Below, in pieces: positions 17,098 to 25,893 of a stretch of 64,000 bases of DNA. Position numbers and translations under genes: made by a program. Origin of the DNA: Acrocarpospora macrocephala (lineage in GTDB: Bacteria; Actinomycetota; Actinomycetes; Streptosporangiales; Streptosporangiaceae); the NCBI RefSeq assembly GCF_009687865.1, contig NZ_BLAE01000013.1, forward strand, positions 1 through 64,000, in the 5' to 3' direction. How positions within the stretch are numbered: the first letter of the stretch is position 1; every line of letters starts with the position of its first letter. Below the pieces are notes generated by a model, which did not search any database, was not told where the DNA came from, and saw only the letters and a list, made by a program, of their open reading frames with translations.

Positions 17098-17786
17098 GAC
17101 GGACGGCCCCGCAGGACGTAACCCACTCCCCTGACCGTCTCCAGGATGCGTGGCTCGCCGGCGGCCTCCAGCTTGCGGCGCAGGTAGCCGATGAACGTCT
17201 CGACCGCGTTGTGAGTGACCGCGAAGTCGTAACCCCAGACACGTTCCAGCAGGACCTCGCGGGACAGGACGATTCCGGCGTTCCTGGCCAGCACTTCGAG
17301 CAGATCGAACTCGCGCCTGGTCAGGGTCAGCGACCGGCCACCGATGACGACGTCGCGACCGGCCGTGTCCAGGACCAGATCGCCGACCCGTACGGCCGAG
17401 CCCGCAGCCCCCGCGCTCGTCGCGCCAGACCTGCGCAGCAGAGCCCGAAGCCGTAACGCCAGCTCGGTCAGGTCGAAGGGCTTGACCATGTAGTCGTCGG
17501 CCCCAGCCGACAGACCGGCCACGCGGTCGGCCACCTCGTCCAGGGCCGACAACATCAGAATCGGCACCTCGGAACCGCGCCGACGCAGTTCGGCGCACAC
17601 CTCGATGCCCGACATGCGGGGCATCGACACATCCAGGACGATGGCGTCGACCTGATCGGCTATCTCCAGTGCGGCATGGCCTGTGCCGGCGGCCTCCACG
17701 CTGAAACCCTCCAGGGTCAGCCCGCGCCGCAGCACCCGCAGGATCGCCGGGTCGTCGTCCACCACCAGGATCCGGTGTGCGCCCAT
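17094..17786 (-). CDS. OmpR/PhoB-family response regulator
   Basis: A 230-residue regulator: receiver domain with acidic pocket DDD at 10-12, phospho-acceptor Asp52 in [11 protein letters not shown], Lys in YMVKPFDL near 104, and a C-terminal winged helix ([35 protein letters not shown]). First gene of the two-component operon with the kinase. Its targets cannot be told from the sequence; the adjacent secreted protein and ABC exporter are candidates by proximity only. Confidence 0.95.
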   Translation of the reverse strand: MGAHRILVVDDDPAILRVLRRGLTLEGFSVEAAGTGHAALEIADQVDAIVLDVSMPRMSGIEVCAELRRRGSEVPILMLSALDEVADRVAGLSAGADDYMVKPFDLTELALRLRALLRRSGATSAGAAGSAVRVGDLVLDTAGRDVVIGGRSLTLTRREFDLLEVLARNAGIVLSREVLLERVWGYDFAVTHNAVETFIGYLRRKLEAAGEPRILETVRGVGYVLRGRPS

Positions 17787-17847
17787 CTGCTTTCCTCCTC
17801 CGGCCGTGGCCCGGCATCATACGGGGACCACGGCCGGGCCTGGCATA

Positions 17848-18372
17848 TTAGGCCTTACGGTGCACCGTGAACGGAATCGATGCCGGGTGCTGGCGGTACT
17901 TGCCCAGGTAGACCTTGCCGGTCGGCAGCGCGTTGCCGTTGATCTTCAGGTCGGAGACCGTGAGGGTGTCGGCGCAGGAGGTCTTGAAGTTGAAGCCGTC
18001 GATCAGGCCGTGGTTCACGACCGTGAAGGTGATCGTGAGCTTGTCGGCCGACAGCTCTACCTTGTCCTGCTTCTCGAGCTTGACCCACTTGAAGCCGACG
18101 ATCGGGGTGTTCGAGGTGATCGTCCCCGAGTAGGTCTGGGGCTTGCTGCGCTTCTGGGTGACGCGCAGGTGGAAACCGTACTTGTCGTGCCAGAAGTAGT
18201 CGCCGCTGCGGGAGTGGATGCCAAGACCGGCCGGTCTGCCTTGAACCTGGCCGATCCAGGCGGCCTTTTCGCAGGTGCCGCCGGTGGTGGCGGAGGCGGG
18301 AGAGGCGCTGATCAGCGTCGCGCCGATCAGAGTCGCGCCCAGGGCAGCGGGAATGAGGGTGCGTCGCCGCAT
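17848..18372 (-). CDS. small secreted protein of unknown function
   Basis: A 174-residue exported protein. The signal peptide is residues 1-29 ([20 protein letters not shown], cut near SASPASA). The mature part of about 145 residues is rich in beta-strand patterns, has two cysteines (GTCEKAAW and KTSCADT) that could form one disulfide, and Lys-rich segments. No catalytic motif is seen and no family is recognised. It lies 61 bp upstream of the response regulator on the same strand, so it may be co-transcribed with, or sensed by, that two-component system. Confidence 0.75.
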   Translation of the reverse strand: MRRRTLIPAALGATLIGATLISASPASATTGGTCEKAAWIGQVQGRPAGLGIHSRSGDYFWHDKYGFHLRVTQKRSKPQTYSGTITSNTPIVGFKWVKLEKQDKVELSADKLTITFTVVNHGLIDGFNFKTSCADTLTVSDLKINGNALPTGKVYLGKYRQHPASIPFTVHRKA

Positions 18373-18579
18373 GGGTTAACCCTTTCGTGTGTGCGAAACC
18401 TAGCGCGCAGGACGATAGGGATGCTTCTTGGCAAGAACCTGAGATTCCGGCTCAATCTCCAGACGGCGGTCGGCTCGGCGAGATCTGGTGCCGCCCACCC
18501 GCGAGGAGTAACGTCAACGGCGGTGCGCCGGGAAGCCTGGTCGGCAAATGTCCTATCCGATCGGCTTCGGGAGCCTCCC

Positions 18580-19476
18580 ATGTCGTCAGAGTTCGCCGTG
18601 CTCATCAACGGCCTCACCAAGCGGTTCGGCCACGTTCCCGCCCTCGACGGTCTCGATCTGGACGTACGGACCGGTGAGGTGCACGGCTTCCTCGGCCCCA
18701 ACGGCGCCGGGAAGACCACCGCCCTTCGCGTCCTGCTGGGGCTCCTGCGCGGCGACTCCGGCCATGCCGAGATCCTCGGCTCCGACCCGTGGCGGGACGC
18801 GGTCGCCCTGCACCGGCGGCTCGCCTACGTTCCCGGCGACGTGACGCTCTGGCCGACCCTGTCCGGCGGCGAGGCCATCGACCTGCTCGCCCGGTTACGC
18901 GGCGGGATAGATCCACGGCGACGCGCCACCTTGATCGACCGCTTCGACTTCGACCCGACCAAGAAGGGCCGCGCGTACTCCAAAGGCAACCGGCAGAAAG
19001 TCGCGCTGATCGCGGCCCTGTCCGCCGATGTCGAACTGCTGCTGCTCGACGAACCCACCGCGGGCCTGGACCCGCTCATGGAGGCCGCGTTCCGCGAATG
19101 CGTCGCCGAGGAGCGCGCCGCCGGTCGTACCGTGCTGCTGTCCAGCCACATCCTCACCGAGGTCGAAGCCCTCTGCGACCGCGTCACCATCATCCGGGCC
19201 GGACGCGCTGTGGAGACCGGGACATTGACACAGCTGAGGCACCTGACCCGCACCTCGATCACCGCCGAGCTGGCCGAACTTCCCGCCTCCCTCGCCGGCC
19301 GGCCCGGCGTGCACGACCTCGCCGTCAACGGCAACCAGGTGAGCTTCGAGGTCGACGCCGAGCACCTCGACGGCGTCATGCGGCTGATCAGCCAGGCGGG
19401 CCTGCGCAGCCTTATCTGCCAGCCGCCGACGCTGGAGCAGCTGTTCCTGCGCCACTACCAGGTGAGCGCGTCATGA
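18580..19476 (+). CDS. ABC exporter, ATP-binding protein
   Basis: A 298-residue ATPase: Walker [10 protein letters not shown] at ~42-50, signature [15 protein letters not shown] (a common variant of LSGGQ in drug-type exporters), Walker [14 protein letters not shown] and H-loop SSHIL. Start at ATG 18580 with GGGAG upstream; extension further upstream has no family match. Its TGA overlaps the permease ATG (19473-19476). Together they form a DrrAB/antibiotic-type exporter; the cargo is unknown. Confidence 0.93.
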   Translation: MSSEFAVLINGLTKRFGHVPALDGLDLDVRTGEVHGFLGPNGAGKTTALRVLLGLLRGDSGHAEILGSDPWRDAVALHRRLAYVPGDVTLWPTLSGGEAIDLLARLRGGIDPRRRATLIDRFDFDPTKKGRAYSKGNRQKVALIAALSADVELLLLDEPTAGLDPLMEAAFRECVAEERAAGRTVLLSSHILTEVEALCDRVTIIRAGRAVETGTLTQLRHLTRTSITAELAELPASLAGRPGVHDLAVNGNQVSFEVDAEHLDGVMRLISQAGLRSLICQPPTLEQLFLRHYQVSAS

Positions 19477-21062
19477 TCGGAACCGGCGTGCTCGTCCGGC
19501 TCGCGCTGCGCCGCGACCGCCTGCTGCTGCCGGTCTGGATCCTGGTGATCGTCGCCATCCCGGTCGCGATCGCCTCCGCCATCGCCGAGCTCTACCCCGA
19601 CGTCGGGCAGCGCCTGGCGCTGGGCGCCACCATGATGGCCAACCCCGCGCTCCAGGCCCTCACCGGGCCCATTTTCGATCCCGCCTCGGTCGGCGGGTTG
19701 ACGGCTTGGCGGGCCACCACCTTCGCCGCGGTGCTGGCCGGTCTCATGAGCATCATGCTGGTGACCCGGCACACCCGCGCCGAGGAGGAGAGCGGGCGGG
19801 CCGAACTCATCGGCGCCGCGCCGGTCGGCCGGTACGCGCTTCCCGCCGCCGCCGTGATCGTCACCGGCCTGGCCAACCTCCTCGCCGCGCTGCTGTTGGT
19901 GGCGGGCCTCGCCGGGCAGGGGCTGCCGCTGGCCGGATCGATCGCCTTCGCCGGGGCCGTGGCGGGCATGGGCTTGGTCTTCACCGGGATCGCGGCGGTG
20001 ACCGCGCAGCTCACCGCGAACGCCCGCACCGCCAATGCCCTCGCCGTCGCCGTCCTGGGCCTGTTCTTCCTGCTCCGCTCGGCCGGGGACGCGTCCGGGG
20101 CCGAGGCCGTGTCCTGGCTGTCGCCGCTGGGCTGGGCGCAGCGGATCCGGGCCTTCGCCGATGAACGCTGGTGGCTGCTGGCCGTGTTCGCCGCCGTCGC
20201 CGTCCTCTTGGTGGCGGGGGCCGACCTGCTGGCGCGGCGGCGCGACATCGGCGCGGGATTGCTGGCGGCCCGCCGAGGACCCGCCGCCGCGTCCGCGTCC
20301 CTGAGGTCGCCACTCGCGCTCGCCTGGCGGCTGCAGCGGGGCATGCTGTTCGGCTGGGCCGCCGGGTTCGCCGTGGTCGGCGGGGTGTTCGGTGCGCTGG
20401 CGGCCAGCGTGGGAGACATCGTCGGAGACATCCCCCAGATCGCCGACATGCTCGCCAGGATCGGCGGAGCGGGCGTCCTGGTCGACACCTTCTTCGCCAC
20501 CCAACTGGGCCTGTTCGCCCTGGTGGCCAGCGGCTACGCCGTGCAAGCGGCCTCGCGGCCACGCGCGGAGGAGACGATCGGGCGCGCCGAACCGGTGCTG
20601 GCCGCCTCGGTGCCGCGCTGGCGCTGGCTCGCCGGCCACGTGGCCTGCGCCTTGGCCGGATCGGCGCTGATCCTCCTCATCGCCGGGCTGGCCGCCGGTC
20701 TCGCCCACGGGCTGCGCATCGGCGAACCCGCGACGCAGGCGACGCGCATCGCCGGCGCCGCGCTCGCCCAGGTCCCCGCCGTGTGGGTGCTGGCCGGTAT
20801 CACCGTCCTGCTGTTCGGGCTCCTGCCTCGCATGACCGCCGTCGCGTGGGCGTTCCTGGTCGCCTTCTTCCTGCTCGGCCAGCTCGGGGAGCTGCTCCAG
20901 ATCGACGAGACCATCCGCCGGTTCTCCCCGTTCGCGCACGTGCCCGCGCTCCCGGGCGGAACGGCGACCGCGACGCCGTTCGTGTGGCTCTGCCTCACCA
21001 CCGGCGTCTTGATCGCCGCTGGTGTCGCCGGATTCGGCCACCGAGACCTGAAATCCGACTGA
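19473..21062 (+). CDS. ABC exporter permease (polyketide-antibiotic exporter type)
   Basis: A 529-residue integral membrane protein with about 12 hydrophobic helices in two similar halves; each half starts with a basic [13 protein letters not shown] or [15 protein letters not shown] segment. [20 protein letters not shown] and [20 protein letters not shown] are matching cytoplasmic loops of the two halves, typical of fused exporter permeases. It is translationally coupled to the ATPase gene. A single 529-residue subunit would supply the whole membrane domain. Confidence 0.92.
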   Translation: MIGTGVLVRLALRRDRLLLPVWILVIVAIPVAIASAIAELYPDVGQRLALGATMMANPALQALTGPIFDPASVGGLTAWRATTFAAVLAGLMSIMLVTRHTRAEEESGRAELIGAAPVGRYALPAAAVIVTGLANLLAALLLVAGLAGQGLPLAGSIAFAGAVAGMGLVFTGIAAVTAQLTANARTANALAVAVLGLFFLLRSAGDASGAEAVSWLSPLGWAQRIRAFADERWWLLAVFAAVAVLLVAGADLLARRRDIGAGLLAARRGPAAASASLRSPLALAWRLQRGMLFGWAAGFAVVGGVFGALAASVGDIVGDIPQIADMLARIGGAGVLVDTFFATQLGLFALVASGYAVQAASRPRAEETIGRAEPVLAASVPRWRWLAGHVACALAGSALILLIAGLAAGLAHGLRIGEPATQATRIAGAALAQVPAVWVLAGITVLLFGLLPRMTAVAWAFLVAFFLLGQLGELLQIDETIRRFSPFAHVPALPGGTATATPFVWLCLTTGVLIAAGVAGFGHRDLKSD

Positions 21063-21076
21063 ACCGCCGCACGCCT

Positions 21077-21556
21077 TCATCTGGCCGGTGTTATCCGGAA
21101 GACGGGGTGGCTTGCGGCCACGGCGGCGAAGGAGGCGAGTGGCGCGGTTTTCTCCGCGGGGATGTGGGGGCGTGCGCCTGGGGCCAGCGCCAGATATCGG
21201 CGGATTATCGGTGCCCGTGCTCCGATCTCCACCTCCTCCAGGGTCACGTGCTCTGCCGTACCCCGTCGTAGGACCGCGCGGCCGCCGGCGGCCCGGACAT
21301 TGCGGACCCAGTTCGCGTCCTCGCCGAGCATCGACACCAGGTAGCGCTCGCCCTCGTAGTCGGCCACCACCACCGGGACGGAGACGAGGCGCCCGCTGGT
21401 GCGGCCGCGGACCTCCAGGGTGACGGCGCGGCGGGGAGACAGCAGGCCCGCGCCGAACTGGCGGGCGTCCATCCGGTTCATCGCCCGGGCCAGGCGGCCG
21501 GGGCGGTTCGCGGGGTACATCCGCCGTTTCAGCGAGTACAGCAGCGATCGGATCAT
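21077..21556 (-). CDS. nitroreductase-family deazaflavin (F420)-dependent oxidoreductase (Ddn-like)
   Basis: A 159-residue split-barrel flavin-like protein. LEVRGRTSGRLVSVPVV near 48-64 and YLVSMLGEDANWVRNVRAAG near 73-92 are the conserved cofactor-binding segments of the Ddn/FDOR family, which uses F420H2. F420 is widespread in actinomycetes. The start codon is 4 bp downstream of the cydB stop, so it is probably transcribed with cydAB, a redox-stress context. Confidence 0.9.
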   Translation of the reverse strand: MIRSLLYSLKRRMYPANRPGRLARAMNRMDARQFGAGLLSPRRAVTLEVRGRTSGRLVSVPVVVADYEGERYLVSMLGEDANWVRNVRAAGGRAVLRRGTAEHVTLEEVEIGARAPIIRRYLALAPGARPHIPAEKTAPLASFAAVAASHPVFRITPAR

Positions 21557-21560
21557 GGGT

Positions 21561-22532
21561 TCAGTCCAATGTCAGTCGTTTGCGGAACACCCAGTAGGTC
21601 CAGCCCTGGTAGAGCAGGACTACGGGCGTGAAAATGGCGGCCACCCAGGTCATGACCGTCAGCGTGTACGGCGTGGAGCTGGCGTTGTCCACGGTCAGGC
21701 TGTTGGCGGGGTCCAGGGCCGGCATGACGTTCGGCCACAGGTTGGCGAACAGGGTCGCCGTGATCGCGACGATGGCCAGCGCGTTGGCGGCGAACGCCCA
21801 GCCGTCGCGGTCGCGGCCCAGGGCGATCAGGGCGCCCGCGATGCCGGCGGCGGCGATCGCGGCAATCGGCCAGGTGAGGGGCTTGCCCTTGTCGAGCTGG
21901 GTGAGCAGCAGGAACGCGCCGCCGATCAGCAGGGCGAGCAGGCCGATCTGGCGGCCCAGCCGGATGGCGGTCGCGCGCAGCTCGCCCTGCGTGCGCAGGG
22001 CGAGGAAGACCGCGCCGTGGAAGGTGAACAGCGTCAGCGTGGCCGCGCCACCGAGCAGGGCGTACGGATTGAGCAGGGTGAACAGGCTGCCCGTGAACTC
22101 GTGCGCGGCGTCGAGGGGCACGCCCTGGACGATGTTGGCGAAGGCCACGCCCCACAGGAACGCGGGCGCGAGGGAACCCCAGAAGAAGGTGCGGTCCCAG
22201 CCGCGCGTGCTGTCGCTCTTGTTGCGGTACTCCAGGGCGATCCCCCGGGCGATCAGCGCCAGCAGGATGAGGAACAGCGGCAGGTAGAAGCCGCTGAACA
22301 GGGTGGCATACCACTCGGGGAAGGCGGCGAACGTGGCGCCGCCGGCGACCAGCAGCCACACCTCGTTGCCGTCCCAGACGGGCCCGATCGAGGCGACGAC
22401 AAGGCGCCGGTCGGATTCGTCGCGGGCGACGAACGGCAGCAGCACGCCGACGCCGAAGTCGAAGCCCTCCAGGACGAAGTAGCCGGTCCACAGGACCGCG
22501 ATGAGCGCGAACCAGACAGTGGTGAGTTCCAT
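21561..22532 (-). CDS. cydB: cytochrome bd ubiquinol oxidase subunit II
   Basis: A 323-residue membrane protein with about 8-9 helices. It starts MELTTVWFALIAVLWTGYFV and continues EGFDFGVGVLLPF, the diagnostic CydB N-terminus, with GPVWDGNEVWLL and the C-terminal TPYTLTVMTWVAAIFTPVVL. CydB scaffolds the heme-bearing CydA in the quinol:O2 oxidoreductase used at low oxygen. It begins 8 bp after cydA. No cydDC assembly ABC genes follow here; a Ddn-like gene does. Confidence 0.96.
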   Translation of the reverse strand: MELTTVWFALIAVLWTGYFVLEGFDFGVGVLLPFVARDESDRRLVVASIGPVWDGNEVWLLVAGGATFAAFPEWYATLFSGFYLPLFLILLALIARGIALEYRNKSDSTRGWDRTFFWGSLAPAFLWGVAFANIVQGVPLDAAHEFTGSLFTLLNPYALLGGAATLTLFTFHGAVFLALRTQGELRATAIRLGRQIGLLALLIGGAFLLLTQLDKGKPLTWPIAAIAAAGIAGALIALGRDRDGWAFAANALAIVAITATLFANLWPNVMPALDPANSLTVDNASSTPYTLTVMTWVAAIFTPVVLLYQGWTYWVFRKRLTLD

Positions 22533-22540
22533 GGAGACCT

Positions 22541-23920
22541 TCAGTACGAGAGGGCGGGAATCGGCTCGGCCGGGGCGGACTCAGGGTCAGGGCCCATGCG
22601 GATGAACTTGAGCAGCAGCCGGACTTCGACGGCCGCCAGCACGGCGTACACGAGGGTGAAGCCGACGAGGGTGAGGGCGACCTCGGCGACGTCGGCTCCC
22701 GGGGAGACGGCGGCGGCGGTGCGCATGATCCCGAAGACGGTCCACGGCTGACGGCCCATCTCGGTGAAGATCCAGCCGAGCGAGTTGGCGAGGAACGGCA
22801 GGGCGATGCCCAGGACGGCGATCCGGGTGAACCAGCGGCTCTCGGGCAGCCGCCCGCGCCGGGTGAGCCACAGTCCGGCCAGCGCCAGCAGCCCGGCCAG
22901 CGCGCCGAAGCCGATCATGAGGCGGAACGACCAGTAGGCCAGGCCGATGACCGGCCGGTAGTCGCCGGGGCCGTACTGGGCCTGGTAGCGGGCTTGCACG
23001 TCGTTGATGCCCTCGACTTCGCCGTCAAGGCTGTTGGTGGCCAGCAGGCTCAGCCCGTTGGGCACCTGGAGGTTCACGCTGTTGCGCCCGTTCTCGACGT
23101 CGCCGATGGCGAACAGGGAGAAGCCGGCGGACGTCTCGTCCTCCCACAGGGCTTCGGCGGCGGCCATCTTCATCGGCTGCTGCTCGGTCATGATCTGGGC
23201 CTGCCAGTGCCCGGACAATGCCACGCCCACGGCCGCGACGAGGCTGACGACCATGGCCACCCGTCCGGACGTACGGAACAAAGCGACGTCGCGCTTCCTG
23301 GCGAGCTGCCAGGCACTGACGCCGGCGACGAACGCGCCCGCGGTGACGAACGCGCCGAAGATCACGTGCGGGAAGGTGGCCAGGGTGGTGGAATTGGTGA
23401 GCACCGCCCAGATGTCGGTCAGCTCGGCCCGCCCGCTGACGGGGTTGAGCCGGTAGCCGACCGGGTGCTGCATCCAGGAGTTGGCGGCCAGAATGAAGTA
23501 CGCCGAGACGGCCGTGCCGATCGACGCCAGCCAGATCGTCGCCAGATGGATCTTCCGTGGCAGCTTGTCCCAGCCGAAGATCCACAAGCCGAGGAACGTG
23601 GACTCCATGAAGAAGGCGATCAGCCCCTCCATGGCCAGCGGCGCCCCGAAGACATCACCCACGAAACGCGAGTACGCACTCCAGTTCATCCCGAACTGGA
23701 ACTCCTGCACGATGCCCGTGACCACGCCCATCGCGAAGTTGATCAGGAACAGCTTGCCCCAGAAGCGGGTCATGCGCAGGTAGGCGGGGTTCTCGGTGCG
23801 GTACCAGGCGGTCTGCATGCCCGCCACGATGAGCGAGAGCCCGATCGTGAGCGGGACGAACAGGAAGTGGTAGACGGTCGTGATGCCGAACTGCCACCGC
23901 GACAAGTCCAAGACGTCCAT
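22541..23920 (-). CDS. cydA: cytochrome bd ubiquinol oxidase subunit I
   Basis: A 459-residue heme protein of the plasma membrane. Starts DVLDLSRWQFGITTVYHFLF with axial-ligand His near residue 18, then MGVVTGIVQEFQFGMNWS, and the GRQPW-VFG quinol-loop motif (EMGRQPWTVFGIMRTA) near 390. The Q-loop is the short type usual in actinobacteria. Ribosome site TGGAG precedes ATG 23920. Transcribed divergently from the alcohol dehydrogenase gene, with two DevR/DosR-like palindromes between, fitting induction under oxygen limitation. Confidence 0.97.
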   Translation of the reverse strand: MDVLDLSRWQFGITTVYHFLFVPLTIGLSLIVAGMQTAWYRTENPAYLRMTRFWGKLFLINFAMGVVTGIVQEFQFGMNWSAYSRFVGDVFGAPLAMEGLIAFFMESTFLGLWIFGWDKLPRKIHLATIWLASIGTAVSAYFILAANSWMQHPVGYRLNPVSGRAELTDIWAVLTNSTTLATFPHVIFGAFVTAGAFVAGVSAWQLARKRDVALFRTSGRVAMVVSLVAAVGVALSGHWQAQIMTEQQPMKMAAAEALWEDETSAGFSLFAIGDVENGRNSVNLQVPNGLSLLATNSLDGEVEGINDVQARYQAQYGPGDYRPVIGLAYWSFRLMIGFGALAGLLALAGLWLTRRGRLPESRWFTRIAVLGIALPFLANSLGWIFTEMGRQPWTVFGIMRTAAAVSPGADVAEVALTLVGFTLVYAVLAAVEVRLLLKFIRMGPDPESAPAEPIPALSY

Positions 23921-24003
23921 CGGGGACTCCAGGTCATAGGGAACTCCCCGAAGCGTCGATCATCCGAGGTGGTGGGCTATAGAGCCGGGAGACCCGTCCG
24001 GAC

Positions 24004-24017
24004 AGGACCTTGGTCCT
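24004..24017. promoter_or_regulatory. DevR/DosR-like palindromic box 1
   Basis: AGGACCTTGGTCCT: 6-bp arms around TT. It resembles the GGGACC-n-GGTCCC boxes bound by DevR/OsdR in actinomycetes. It lies between divergent cydA and the alcohol dehydrogenase gene, both typical hypoxia or redox-stress genes. Confidence 0.55.
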
Positions 24018-24052
24018 TCCGCGGGTGGCGCCAACTTTCGGCGGCGATCGAG

Positions 24053-24067
24053 AGGACCAAGGGCCCT
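24053..24067. promoter_or_regulatory. DevR/DosR-like palindromic box 2
   Basis: AGGACCAAGGGCCCT, an imperfect copy of the first box, centred 49 bp from it. Two spaced half-palindromes in one divergent promoter are usual for DevR-regulated genes. Confidence 0.5.
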
Positions 24068-24118
24068 GACCGACCCGTCACCCCAAGTCCAGCGTGGAGG
24101 TGACGAAAGGAGCAGAAG

Positions 24119-25162
24119 ATGAAGGCTCTCGTGTACCAAGGTCCCGGCAACCGATCATGGCGTGACATGCCGATGCCGGAGGTCGTCGATCCGGGCGACG
24201 CCGTCGTCCGGGTGGACGCGGTGACCATCTGCGGCACCGACCTGCACATCCTCAAGGGCGACGTGCCCACCGTCGATCAAGGCAGGATCCTCGGCCACGA
24301 AGCGGTCGGCACGATCGTCGAGACCGGATCCGGCGTCACCACGCGCCAGCCGGGCGACCGCGTGCTCGTCTCGTGCGTCACCGCGTGCGGGCGCTGCCGC
24401 TACTGCCGGTCCGGCATGTACGGCCAGTGCCTCGGCGGCGGCGGGTGGATCCTGGGGCACCGGATCGACGGCACCCAGGCCGAGTACGTCCGCGTCCCGT
24501 TCGCCGACACCTCCACGTACCTGGTGCCGGACGGCGTCGCCGACGAGAGCGTGCTCATGCTCGCCGACATCCTGCCGACGTCGTACGAGGTGGGCGTGCT
24601 CAACGGGCGCGTCCAGCCGGGCGACACCGTCGCCGTCGTCGGCGCCGGGCCCATCGGGCTGGCCGCCATCACCGCGGCCCGGCTGTTGACCCCCGGGCAC
24701 ATCGTCGCGATCGACCTCGCCCGGCCGCGCCTGGACGCGGCGTCCCGCTTCGGCGCCGACGCCGTCACCGAACCGGCGCAGGCCCAGGAGACCGTCGCCG
24801 CGCTCACCGGCGGCCTCGGCGCGGACGTGGCCATCGAGGCGGTCGGCGTCGCGGACACCTTCGAACTCTGCACCCGCCTGGTACGGCCCGGCGGGCACGT
24901 CGCCAACATCGGCGTGCACGGCGGCCCGGCGACGCTGCACCTGGAAGACCTGTGGATCCGCAACATCACGATCACGACCGGGCTGGTTGACACCTCCTCC
25001 ACGCCCACCCTGCTGCGCATGATCGAGGCCGGCCGGCTGGACACTGGCGCGTTCGTCACACACCGCTTCGCCCTGGCGGAGATGGAGAAGGCGTACGAGG
25101 TCTTCGCGGACGCGGCCACGACAGGCGCCCTCAAGGTCGTCCTCACCCGCGAGGCGGTGTAA
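24119..25162 (+). CDS. zinc-dependent alcohol dehydrogenase
   Basis: A 347-residue Zn-MDR enzyme. Catalytic Zn ligands Cys39 (TICGTDLHILKG), the GHE motif (ILGHEAVGTI), and the structural-Zn loop C-GRCRYCRSGMYGQC near 90-105 with four cysteines. NAD site VVGAGPIGLAAI near 175. The closest known group is the GroES-like ADH family induced with DosR-type dormancy regulons. ATG 24119 follows AAAGGAG. It should oxidise an alcohol or reduce an aldehyde with NAD(H). Confidence 0.92.
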   Translation: MKALVYQGPGNRSWRDMPMPEVVDPGDAVVRVDAVTICGTDLHILKGDVPTVDQGRILGHEAVGTIVETGSGVTTRQPGDRVLVSCVTACGRCRYCRSGMYGQCLGGGGWILGHRIDGTQAEYVRVPFADTSTYLVPDGVADESVLMLADILPTSYEVGVLNGRVQPGDTVAVVGAGPIGLAAITAARLLTPGHIVAIDLARPRLDAASRFGADAVTEPAQAQETVAALTGGLGADVAIEAVGVADTFELCTRLVRPGGHVANIGVHGGPATLHLEDLWIRNITITTGLVDTSSTPTLLRMIEAGRLDTGAFVTHRFALAEMEKAYEVFADAATTGALKVVLTREAV

Positions 25163-25169
25163 AACTTTC

Positions 25170-25198
25170 TAGACATCAAGTAAAAGATTTGCTACCTT
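25170..25198 (+). promoter_or_regulatory. promoter (TAGACA -17- TACCTT)
   Basis: A -35-like TAGACA at 25170-25175 and a -10-like TACCTT at 25193-25198 with 17-bp spacing lie in a locally AT-rich patch, 40 bp before the ATG of the small membrane protein gene. Confidence 0.5.
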
Positions 25199-25230
25199 CG
25201 GGATGTCAAAGATTCTGTACATCCCGAAGG
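25195..25230. promoter_or_regulatory. 12-bp inverted repeat, probable operator
   Basis: CCTTCGGGATGT (25195-25206) and ACATCCCGAAGG (25219-25230) are perfect inverted copies separated by 12 bp. The left arm overlaps the predicted -10 and start site, so a bound protein (for example the XRE regulator at 25660) would block this promoter. It could also form an RNA hairpin. Confidence 0.55.
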
Positions 25231-25237
25231 GCAAGGC

Positions 25238-25666
25238 ATGACACTCGAGGAGAAACGGGCGTGGATCCGGCTGGTGGTGGCCGTCGCCGCGTACGGCGGG
25301 TATGCGGCCGTGGTGTTGAGCCAGGCCGGCGGGCGACCGCTGGCTGAGACGCCCTACGGCGCGGCCCTGCTCGGCAGCGTGGGGGCGGCCATTGCCGCCG
25401 CGATCGTGATCGAGATCGTGGTCAACGCGCTGGATCGGCAGACGTCCCTGGTGAAGGACGAGAGAGACCGGGAGATCGGGCGGCTGGGAGATCACGTCGG
25501 CCAGTCGTTCGTGGTGATCGGCGGCGTCGCGGCGATGCTCATGGCGATCGCCGATTGGGAGCAATTCTGGATCGCGAACGTGGTCTACCTGTGCTTCGTG
25601 CTGTCGGCGATCCTCGGCAATGTCACCAAGGTCATCGTGTACCGCAGGAGCCTCCCGCAGTGGTGA
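25238..25666 (+). CDS. small four-helix membrane protein
   Basis: A 142-residue membrane protein with hydrophobic helices at about 9-27, 43-63, 85-105 and 112-130 and a charged loop, VKDERDREIGRLGD, between helices 2 and 3. Such proteins are commonly encoded directly before a short XRE regulator, as here, where the genes overlap. Its function is unknown; it may sense membrane state or sequester the regulator. Confidence 0.8.
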   Translation: MTLEEKRAWIRLVVAVAAYGGYAAVVLSQAGGRPLAETPYGAALLGSVGAAIAAAIVIEIVVNALDRQTSLVKDERDREIGRLGDHVGQSFVVIGGVAAMLMAIADWEQFWIANVVYLCFVLSAILGNVTKVIVYRRSLPQW

Positions 25667-25893
25667 AGCCGACCAGCGTGACCAACCGCATCCGCGCGCT
25701 GCGCTTCGCCAACGGCGAGATGACCCAGGCCGACCTGGCCGAGCGCATCGGCGTGACCCGGCAAACCCTCATCGCGATCGAGCAGGGCCGCTACTCACCG
25801 TCCCTCGAAATGGCCTTCCGGATCGCCCACGTGTTCAAAGTTCCACTCGAAGAAGTATTCCAATACCCCAACTCCCAGGAGGAGACCAAATGA
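25660..25893 (+). CDS. short XRE-type transcriptional regulator
   Basis: A 77-residue helix-turn-helix protein: NRIRALRFANGEMTQADLAE, IGVTRQTLIAIEQGRYSPSL, and FKVPLEEVFQ. This compact form (YozG/PlcR-like) pairs with small membrane proteins. GTG 25660 (or 25663) lies 9-12 nt after AGGAG at 25646-25650 and overlaps the stop of the membrane protein gene. It likely autoregulates through the palindrome at 25195-25230. Confidence 0.88.
   Translation: MVKPTSVTNRIRALRFANGEMTQADLAERIGVTRQTLIAIEQGRYSPSLEMAFRIAHVFKVPLEEVFQYPNSQEETK

Noticed and set aside
15694-17820. A 708-codon open frame through the kinase and regulator genes
   Set aside because: The upstream 241 codons are antiphase to the response regulator and have no domain; the kinase starts at 17097 with an ATGA overlap.
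22994-24103. Long plus-strand frames opposite cydA and cydB
   Set aside because: Shadows of strongly coding minus-strand genes in high-GC DNA; no ribosome site or family match.
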